Origin: Alphaproteobacteria bacterium
GTDB lineage: Bacteria; Pseudomonadota; Alphaproteobacteria; UBA6615
NCBI GenBank assembly: GCA_002727315.1
Contig: PBWR01000003.1
Span: forward strand, 1-64,000
Length of the DNA: 64,000 bases
Direction: 5' to 3'
This document shows positions 58,499 through 64,000 of the stretch, piece by piece; within the stretch, counting starts at the first letter, position 1, and the number at the start of each line of letters is the position of its first letter. The notes under the pieces are model-generated. The model saw only the letters and a program-made list of their open reading frames with translations, did not search any database and was not told where the DNA came from. The position numbers and the translations under genes were made by a program.

Positions 58499-59015
58499 AC
58501 GGGTCGGTGTTTATCCCGGCACTTTCGACCCGACCACCAACGGACATATGGACATCATTCGGCGCGGCGCGCGCGTCCTCGACCGGCTGGTCATCGGCGT
58601 CGCGGTGAATGCGGGCAAGGGCCCGCTGTTTTCCCTCGACGAACGGGTGGAAATGGTGCGCGACGAGGTCGCGGCCCTGGACGACCCGAACATCGGCGCG
58701 ATCGAGGTCAAATCCTTCGATTCGCTGCTGGTGCACTTTGCCGAGGCGGAGAAGGCCGGCTGCATCCTGCGCGGACTGCGCGCGGTGACGGATTTCGACT
58801 ACGAGTTCCAGATGGCCGGCATGAATGCCCGCCTCAATCCTGACATAGAAATCTTGTTCCTGATGGCCTCCGAGAATCATCAGTTCATAGCCTCGCGCCT
58901 GGTCAAGGAGATTGCGGCGCTGGGCGGCGACATATCGAGTTTCGTCTCGGAAGCGGTTGCCCAGCGCGTCAACGAACGGCTTGGGCGGCCGGATCTCCAG
59001 GCTGTCAACGAGTAG
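58485..59015 (+). CDS. coaD: Phosphopantetheine adenylyltransferase
   Basis: Makes dephospho-CoA, the fourth step of CoA synthesis. The 176-residue nucleotidyltransferase has the nucleotide-binding [60 protein letters not shown] and the [20 protein letters not shown] motif, corresponding to the usual ISSTxxR region. The ATG lies inside the end of gyrA; the longer open frame is antiparallel in sense to the acidic gyrA tail and not family-like. Confidence 0.97.
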
Positions 59016-59024
59016 AACCGAACC

Positions 59025-59612
59025 ATGAAACGAAGATTTCTTCTCGCCGCGCTCGCTGCGGCAATCGGTATATTCACAATCGACGGTTTCGTGTCCCAGA
59101 CAGGTTCCGTCCAGGCCCAAAACCGCACACAGGAGCGCGACTTGGAAAACACCCTCTATCTGGACCTCGAAGGGGGTCGCGTGACCATAGAACTGCGCCC
59201 CGACCTGGCCCCCAACCATGTCGCACGCATCAAGGAACTGACCCGTGAAGGCTTCTACGACGGCATCGTTTTTCATCGCGTGATTGATGGTTTCATGGCC
59301 CAGACCGGCGATCCCACCGGAACCGGCCGGGGCAGCTCGGACAAGCCCGACCTGGACGCGGAATTCTCGGACGCCAACCACGGCCGCGGTGCCGTTTCCA
59401 TGGCCCGCGCCCAGAGCCCAAACAGCGCCAACAGCCAGTTCTTCATCGTCTTCGACGACGCCTCATTCCTCGACGGCCAGTACACCGTCTGGGGACAGGT
59501 GACCGACGGGATGGAGCTGGTCGACAAGATCAAGCGCGGCGAGGGCTCGAGCGGTGCCGTCACTAACCCTGACAAGATCATCAAGATGCAGGTCGCAGCT
59601 GACGACCAATAG
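59025..59612 (+). CDS. Cyclophilin-type peptidyl-prolyl cis-trans isomerase, exported
   Basis: A 195-residue periplasmic cyclophilin. It has a signal peptide (about residues 1-31, KRRFLLAALAAAIGIFTIDG through VQAQ). The isomerase core has GFYDGIVFHRVIDGFMAQTG with the catalytic Arg, DPTGTGRGSS, GRGAVSMARAQSPNSANSQF, FFIVFDDASFLDGQYTVWGQ and VTDGMELVDKI. It follows coaD within 9 bases, a frequent alphaproteobacterial pairing. Confidence 0.94.
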   Translation: MKRRFLLAALAAAIGIFTIDGFVSQTGSVQAQNRTQERDLENTLYLDLEGGRVTIELRPDLAPNHVARIKELTREGFYDGIVFHRVIDGFMAQTGDPTGTGRGSSDKPDLDAEFSDANHGRGAVSMARAQSPNSANSQFFIVFDDASFLDGQYTVWGQVTDGMELVDKIKRGEGSSGAVTNPDKIIKMQVAADDQ

Positions 59613-59687
59613 GCGCGAATTGTTCCTGGTCGAAGCCAGGCGAGCTCACCACCATTTACGCCTGGCGACCGGGACAGGGGAGATGTG

Positions 59688-60473
59688 ATGAGCGCTTCGG
59701 ATGATACAGACCGAGATCGGCGAGTGGATTCCATCCAGGCCGGACAATACGCCTTTCCCTACCACTATATCCCGTCCCATGACCGGTTCCCGATGTTTAG
59801 CCGGACCTGGGGTTTCGCGGCGTCCTATATCGCCGCAGTCCAGATCGCGGTCGACTGGTTGGCCGGTTTCGACGAGCCGCAATCGGGCGAAACTCGGCGC
59901 CATATGGATTACGGGTGCGGTGACGGCGGGTTTGTATACGCCCTGACGAAGGAGGCCCGGCTCGGCCATATCGCGTTCCACGGCATCGACATCGACGAGC
60001 GGGCCATCCGGTGGGCGAATATTTTCGCCGACGGCAAGGTGGCGTTCACCTGCGGCGATTTACAGGACCTGGGGCCCGAGACCTTCGACAGCGGCACCTT
60101 GATCGAGGTCATCGAACATGTGCCCCCGTCGGAGGTACCCGAGTTTGTCGCCGGAATCGCGCGATCGCTGAAGCCGGGGGCGCCTCTGTTCGTCACGGTT
60201 CCGAGCACCGAAAAACCGCTCGAGGACAAGCACTACCGGCATTTCGACTTCGAGTCTCTAACCCGCTGCTTCGATGCCGAGTTCCGGATGACAGGGATCT
60301 TCGGATTCGAGAAAAGGTCGTTCGTGCCGCGCAAACTGCAGAAATTCCTAATGAAGAAAAACTACTTTATCGAAACTACGGCGACGTCCCGGTTCCTAGT
60401 GCGAAAGATGGGAGAACGGCATACTGAGGTGAAGGGCTGCGGCAGGATTGGCATGTTCCTTCAACGGAAGTAG
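59688..60473 (+). CDS. Class I SAM-dependent methyltransferase
   Basis: A 261-residue methyltransferase. A lead of about 60 residues (AFPYHYIPSHDRFPMFSRTW) precedes the AdoMet loop HMDYGCGDGGFVYALTKEA, GIDIDERAIRWANIFA and FDSGTLIEVIEHVPPSEVPE. VPSTEKPLEDKHYRHFDFES follows and recalls UbiG/COQ5-like or sugar-biosynthesis methyltransferases. The ATG at 59688 follows a GTG and a GGGGAG site. Substrate unknown. Confidence 0.83.
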   Translation: MSASDDTDRDRRVDSIQAGQYAFPYHYIPSHDRFPMFSRTWGFAASYIAAVQIAVDWLAGFDEPQSGETRRHMDYGCGDGGFVYALTKEARLGHIAFHGIDIDERAIRWANIFADGKVAFTCGDLQDLGPETFDSGTLIEVIEHVPPSEVPEFVAGIARSLKPGAPLFVTVPSTEKPLEDKHYRHFDFESLTRCFDAEFRMTGIFGFEKRSFVPRKLQKFLMKKNYFIETTATSRFLVRKMGERHTEVKGCGRIGMFLQRK

Positions 60474-60511
60474 GGCCCCTGTGAAATTGGTTCGAAATCC
60501 GGCCAAAGAAA

Positions 60512-60530
60512 CCGGCCGTCATCCGGCCGG
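60512..60530. terminator. GC hairpin after the methyltransferase gene
   Basis: CCGGCCG and CGGCCGG make a perfect 7-base stem with a 5-base loop, about 40 bases after the stop. No T run follows, so it may be only a weak or Rho-assisted terminator. Confidence 0.35.
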
Positions 60531-60585
60531 AATTAACGCGTGACCGTCAAGCCGCGATCAATTTACAAATCTGCACGTCCGGTCA

Positions 60586-60614
60586 TTGACCCGGCGCTCG
60601 CACGTTTCTAAATA
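60586..60614 (+). promoter_or_regulatory. Promoter of tRNA-Lys
   Basis: TTGACC (60586-60591) and TAAATA (60609-60614) are separated by an ideal 17-base spacer. Transcription would start near 60621, giving a 5' leader of about 47 bases before the tRNA. Confidence 0.6.
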
Positions 60615-60667
60615 GAAGCACTCTGCACCGTGCCGGATATCTCAGACGATGACCGCGCGTGCCGTGT

Positions 60668-60743
60668 GGGCGCATAGCTCAGTTGGTAGAGCAACTGACT
60701 TTTAATCAGTAGGTCCCAGGTTCGAGCCCTGGTGCGCTCACCA
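60668..60743 (+). tRNA. tRNA-Lys (TTT)
   Basis: The 76-base cloverleaf has an acceptor stem GGGCGCA / TGCGCTC (one G-T pair), D-arm TAGCTCAGTTGGTAGAGCA, anticodon TTT in GACTTTTAATC, T-arm GGTTCGAGCCC, discriminator A and encoded CCA. No terminator is seen behind it. Confidence 0.97.
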
Positions 60744-60941
60744 TTTCTTGCCAAGGTCAATCGGCCGAGCAGTGTTGAGAAGCCGCTTCGGTCAATCTCA
60801 TTTCTCCGACAATTGAGTGATAGAATCGCGCACCGTACCGCGTGCCCTGCGGCCGTTTGCGACAAGAACATCTTTTGCGACCATATTGGCAAAGTGCTTC
60901 AATGGAGCATCAGGAACAGGCGGAGAACCGGTTAGACCCCA

Positions 60942-61149
60942 ATGACAGACGACCACGTCCAGGCTCAGTTCGAGGCCTATCCGTATCCGGCAAGAAATCC
61001 ACGAGGACATTCTGCAGGTGCGCAGCGACCTGAACTGGACAAACTTCAAGAACCAGTTTGATGAACTCTACGATACCTTGCACGCCATCAATCGCATGGT
61101 TCTAAAACTGCCACTCCACGAAAATGATGGCGCCGCAGGCGGCCGATAA
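60942..61149 (+). pseudogene. Methyltransferase 5' fragment joined to an unknown 3' fragment
   Basis: An ATG at 60942 opens MTDDHVQAQFEAYPYPARNP, the typical first residues of a class I SAM methyltransferase group (QFEAYPYPARDP-x-DE). After residue 20 similarity ends and a TGA follows at 61061. In a second frame, overlapping and open until a TAA at 61149, stands a good-looking protein end: QEIHEDILQVRSDLNWTNFK, NQFDELYDTLHAINRMVLKL and PLHEND. It has no start of its own. Two gene remnants seem joined by a deletion, 200 bases behind tRNA-Lys. Confidence 0.5.
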
Positions 61150-61187
61150 CCATCCGTCGCGGATGTCCGTGACACACAGCCGGAGAA

Positions 61188-61742
61188 ATGACGATGGCCA
61201 TTCCGAAAATTTCCGTCGAAGAAATGGAGACGAAGTACGTTGCCCGAGAGGCGAAATCCCAAGGTTCCGACCTGGCTTTCCTTGATCAGCGTTTGCCGGG
61301 CTTTCAGCGTGAGATCATCAACATGATCGGCACCAGCGTGACGGAAAACCCCGAAGACCCGGCGCTGGAGCCCAAGATCAGTTCACCGGCACATGGTTTC
61401 GCGGTGATCTACAACCGCGCCGAGAACGGAAACGGCGCGGCATTGCATGCCCATTTGACCGAAGAAGTCTTCGTTCCGATCCGCGGCACATGGGAGCTGT
61501 ATTGGCTCGAGGGCGAGGACGAGCGCGCCGTGAAACTCGAGCCCGGCGATATCATCAATGTGCCGACCCTGATCTATCGGGGCTTTCGCTGCGTTTGCGA
61601 CGATCCGGATGCCCTGATCCTGACCATCGTCGGCGGACCGGATGCGGGCAATGTCGCCTGGCATCCCAGCGTCGTCGAGGCCGCACGCGGCACCGGCCTT
61701 GAGGTGGACGAGGAGGGGAACCTCCGCGAGATCGATAGCTAG
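61188..61742 (+). CDS. Cupin-domain protein
   Basis: A protein of about 184 residues with one cupin barrel: FAVIYNRAENGNGAALHAHL, TEEVFVPIRGTWELYWLEGE, AVKLEPGDIINVPTLIYRGF and DDPDALILTIVGGPDAGNVA. The H-x-H followed by TEEVF supplies the metal-ligand pattern (two His and Glu). GGAGAA stands 5 bases before the ATG at 61188. It is followed after 23 bases by an alpha/beta hydrolase, which suggests a shared degradative operon. Reaction unknown. Confidence 0.85.
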   Translation: MTMAIPKISVEEMETKYVAREAKSQGSDLAFLDQRLPGFQREIINMIGTSVTENPEDPALEPKISSPAHGFAVIYNRAENGNGAALHAHLTEEVFVPIRGTWELYWLEGEDERAVKLEPGDIINVPTLIYRGFRCVCDDPDALILTIVGGPDAGNVAWHPSVVEAARGTGLEVDEEGNLREIDS

Positions 61743-61765
61743 AATCCGGAACGGACATCGACGAC

Positions 61766-62569
61766 ATGCCCATCGCAGATATCGGGAACGGCGAACTCCA
61801 CTACGAAATCCACGGGGAAGGGCCGCCGCTGATGCTGGTCGCCGGCCTCGGTGGCACCGCCGACTACTGGAATGCCCAGATCGAAGCCTTCGCCAAGGAC
61901 TATATGGTGGTCGTTCATGATCACCGCGGCACCGGGCAAAGCACCCACTCCGAAATAGACTATTCCGTCGATCAGATGACCGAAGATCTGTCACGCCTGA
62001 TGGATTTTCTGAACATCGACCGGGCGCATATCGTGGGGCATTCGACCGGTGCCGCAATGGCAATCGTTCTTGCGGTGAAGGCGCCCGAGCGGCTTTCCAG
62101 TGCCGTCATCTACGCCGGCTGGACCAAGGCCGATCCGCAGATGAGCCGTTGTTTCGACGTTCGCAGGGCATTGCTGCGGGATTCCGGGGTGCAGGCCTAT
62201 GCGCGCGCGACACCCTTGTTCCTGTTTCCGCCCTGGTTTATTCGCGATCACGGCCAGGCGATGATCGAACATGAACCGAATGCCGTCGCTGCGCTACCCT
62301 CGGCCATGATCATGGAGAGCAGGATGGATGCTGTGCTCGCCTTTGACTGCACGGACTATATCGGCGCGGTGGGCGTGCCGTCGCTGGTGATTTGCGCGGA
62401 AGACGATTTCCTCACGCCAGCCTATTTCTCGCGCGAACTGGTGGAGCTTATTCCGGGCGCCGAACTAAATATCATCGAGAATGGCGGCCACGCCGTGTCC
62501 GTCACGCGCCCGGAATTGTTCAACGAAGCGGTCCTGGCGTTTCTCGACCGTCAGGCCTTGCCTTCGTAG
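61766..62569 (+). CDS. Alpha/beta hydrolase (RutD / enol-lactonase-like)
   Basis: A 267-residue hydrolase: LMLVAGLGGTADYWNAQIEA (oxyanion region), VVVHDHRGTGQSTHSEIDYS, the nucleophile elbow VGHSTGAAMAIVLAVKAPE with Ser, the acid Asp in LVICAEDDFLTPAYF, and the catalytic His in IIENGGHAVSVTRPELF. DHRGTGQS is characteristic of RutD and 3-oxoadipate enol-lactonase relatives. No rut genes are nearby. The 3' end overlaps the convergent dehydrogenase gene by 19 bases. Confidence 0.87.
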   Translation: MPIADIGNGELHYEIHGEGPPLMLVAGLGGTADYWNAQIEAFAKDYMVVVHDHRGTGQSTHSEIDYSVDQMTEDLSRLMDFLNIDRAHIVGHSTGAAMAIVLAVKAPERLSSAVIYAGWTKADPQMSRCFDVRRALLRDSGVQAYARATPLFLFPPWFIRDHGQAMIEHEPNAVAALPSAMIMESRMDAVLAFDCTDYIGAVGVPSLVICAEDDFLTPAYFSRELVELIPGAELNIIENGGHAVSVTRPELFNEAVLAFLDRQALPS

Positions 62570-63423
62570 ACCTCGATCACCCGGGTCGCGTCGTCCTTGG
62601 CCCAGCCGGCCTCCGCGGCACGCTCGAACATGGCGCGGGCGGCGGGGACCACTGCTAGGTCGATACCATTGTCCTTCGCCAGATCGATAGCGATGCCCAT
62701 ATCCTTAACAAAGATCTCGACCGCGCCGCGCGCGGTAAAGTCACGCTGGGTGAGGGGGCCGATCGACATGTCCAGCATCTTGCCCTGGACCGAGCCCTTG
62801 GGCAGGCAGTGAGCCAACACATCGTGGGACAGGCCGGCGCGTTCACCGGTGATGATCACCTCGGCGAGAAGCGCGGTGCTCGCGTTTACGAACAGGTTCG
62901 TCACCACCTTCATCACCGCGCCGCTGCCCGACGGGCCCGTATGGGTCGCATCGGCCGACAGTTTCTCGAGGATCGGGCCGACACGGCTGAAGGCTGCGTC
63001 GCTGCCACCCACCATGAAGGTTATGGAGCGGTCGTCGACCTGGGGGTGGGAGCCGGAGATCGGTGCGTCCAGCATGTCGATCCCCGACCCGGCAAGTTTC
63101 TCGCACAGGCCCTTGCAGTAATCGGGGGGCATGGTGCTCATCTCCACATGGATGAGACCGTCCTTGCCGGCCTTGTCGATGCCATCCGGGCCGAACAGGT
63201 TCTCTTCGATATGCTTCGGCTTCAGCAGGATCGAAAAGGTGATGTCGCTGGCCGCGGCCACCGCACGCGCATTGTCGACGGGTGTGCCGCCCGCATTGGC
63301 CAGCATCTGCATGCGCGTCGGGTCGATGTCGTAAGCGCACACCGTATGTCCGTCGGCCATCATCTCCCGCGCCAGTGCCAGGCCCATCTTGCCCAGCCCG
63401 ATCATTCCCAGTTTTTCGCCCAT
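62551..63423 (-). CDS. NAD(P)-dependent 3-hydroxyisobutyrate-dehydrogenase-family oxidoreductase
   Basis: A 290-residue beta-hydroxyacid dehydrogenase. It has the Rossmann motif LGMIGLGKMGLALAREMMAD and AYDIDPTRM. The substrate motif is DMLDAPISGSHPQVDDRSIT, with GSHPQ in place of the usual GG-x-x-G-A. The catalytic Lys is in SGAVMKVVTNLFVNASTALL, followed by AVEIFVKDMGIAIDLAKDNG. The ATG at 63423 (MGEKLGMIG) follows GGAGAG; the much longer open frame upstream is not coding. It acts on a small hydroxy acid; which one is unknown. Confidence 0.88.
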   Translation of the reverse strand: MGEKLGMIGLGKMGLALAREMMADGHTVCAYDIDPTRMQMLANAGGTPVDNARAVAAASDITFSILLKPKHIEENLFGPDGIDKAGKDGLIHVEMSTMPPDYCKGLCEKLAGSGIDMLDAPISGSHPQVDDRSITFMVGGSDAAFSRVGPILEKLSADATHTGPSGSGAVMKVVTNLFVNASTALLAEVIITGERAGLSHDVLAHCLPKGSVQGKMLDMSIGPLTQRDFTARGAVEIFVKDMGIAIDLAKDNGIDLAVVPAARAMFERAAEAGWAKDDATRVIEVYEGKA

Positions 63424-63725
63424 AACATGCTCTCCGGTGCCTCGTTTGGTGACGTTCATTGCCGCGGAATATAACCGACATGCATTCAACTTTAAGCATT
63501 CGACGCCCGGCAAATTTCTGATTTCCTTGACAAATCGGCGGCGCGGGCCCACATATCCGTCATAAGTTGTCTCGCGATTGCGCGAAGCGCCGAATAAGAA
63601 CGGCGCATATCCTGAGAATAACAATCAAGAAAAATGCCGAACCGGCCGCGCCCGGAACAGGCAATACGCCGAGGCAGACCGTGTCGCAAAGCCGACCCGG
63701 CCCTCAGGCGCATAAGGACTTATCA
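63424..63725. other. Divergent spacer with a probable long leader of the helicase gene
   Basis: A perfect TTGACA stands at 63527-63532, with only a poor -10 candidate (ACATAT, 63551-63556). If used, the helicase mRNA has a leader of about 160 bases, as is usual for cold-inducible DEAD-box genes. No gene is visible in the spacer. Confidence 0.35.
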
Positions 63726-64000
63726 GTGAACAATCCTGGTTTTGCGGATCTCGGCCTGGCCGATCCGATCCTGCGTGCATTGGATGCACGCGAACACACA
63801 ACGCCGACTCCCATTCAGGAGAAGGCGATTCCCGAACTCCTCGGCGATATGGACCTGCTTGGCATCGCCCAGACCGGTACCGGCAAGACAGGCGCCTTCG
63901 CGTTGCCGATCCTGCACACGCTTTCGCGTGCCCATGTCGACGGCAAACGCCGCCACCCGCGCGCGCTGGTGCTGGCGCCGACCCGCGAGCTTGCAATCCA
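63726..64000 (+). CDS. DEAD-box RNA helicase, partial (C-terminus outside window)
   Basis: The first 91 residues of a DEAD-box helicase, probably RhlE type. They show the Q motif region FADLGLADPILRALDAREHT and TPTPIQEKAIPELLGDMDLL, motif I (Walker A) GIAQTGTGKTGAFALPILHT, and motif Ia LVLAPTRELAIQ at the window edge. The GTG at 63726 follows AAGGA. The DEAD motif itself lies beyond the window. Confidence 0.92.
   Translation, partial: MNNPGFADLGLADPILRALDAREHTTPTPIQEKAIPELLGDMDLLGIAQTGTGKTGAFALPILHTLSRAHVDGKRRHPRALVLAPTRELAI

Noticed and set aside
60668-61187. An integrated element at tRNA-Lys.
   Set aside because: No second copy of the tRNA 3' end follows within the window, and no integrase or phage gene is seen. 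Only decayed fragments remain.

Overview
The window reads as chromosomal DNA of a free-living alphaproteobacterium, most likely of Rhodospirillales type. The grounds are GC-rich codon use, a PopZ-family polarity protein, an ErpA with an SSCGCG tail, TrmFO, and the chain dgt-argS-SPOR-nagZ-S2P-scpA-scpB-tatABC-serS-surE-pcm-nlpD-yajC-secD-secF, which is a usual order in that group. The order-level assignment is inference. Both edges cut genes: a DUF1194 protein on the left and a DEAD-box helicase on the right.

Positions 1-15800 are accessory and mostly leftward. A LysR regulator is followed by GMC oxidoreductase, a cyclase/kynurenine-formamidase-like hydrolase, a VOC protein, an HpcH/HpaI aldolase, and then allH (DUF2877), allF (fdrA) and allG (ylbE, DUF1116). 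The last three are translationally coupled and correspond to the E. coli genes for oxamate carbamoyltransferase. The carbamate kinase that should end the operon is a wreck: its middle is deleted and its frame broken. Divergent from LysR is a medium-chain oxidoreductase. Next come an isopropylmalate-synthase-like DRE-TIM enzyme and an ACMSD-type amidohydrolase. tRNA-Asn and tRNA-Cys lie in this part.

Positions 15900-24000 hold a PCMT-like methyltransferase, tolC, popZ, valS and ilvD. Positions 24000-27000 (leftward) hold a NIPSNAP protein and two paralogous isopenicillin-N-synthase-family oxygenases on either side of a small unknown membrane protein. xthA and erpA follow.

Positions 28300-46450 are a dense, rightward housekeeping block with many 1-4 base overlaps. 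It covers nucleotide metabolism (dgt), tRNA charging (argS, serS), the cell wall (SPOR, nagZ, a LysM/M23 lipoprotein), condensin partners (scpA, scpB), Tat export (tatABC), protein repair (surE, pcm) and Sec accessory proteins (yajC, secD, secF). Positions 46500-51800 are mixed: a PuuD-like membrane protein with a 31-residue companion, an NDUFAF6-like protein, a VOC protein, a methyltransferase, trmFO and a DUF1330 protein. Positions 51870-59600 carry uvrA, divergent from ssb-gyrA-coaD-peptidyl-prolyl isomerase. The right end has a methyltransferase, tRNA-Lys with a clear promoter, a cupin, an alpha/beta hydrolase and a 3-hydroxyisobutyrate-dehydrogenase-like enzyme.

The feature that most sets the window apart is gene decay. 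At least six protein genes outside the core blocks are broken: PAS, carbamate kinase, a CurA-like fragment, a carboxymuconolactone-decarboxylase-like gene, a luciferase-like monooxygenase and a methyltransferase fragment. I found no CRISPR array, insertion sequence, prophage or defence system.
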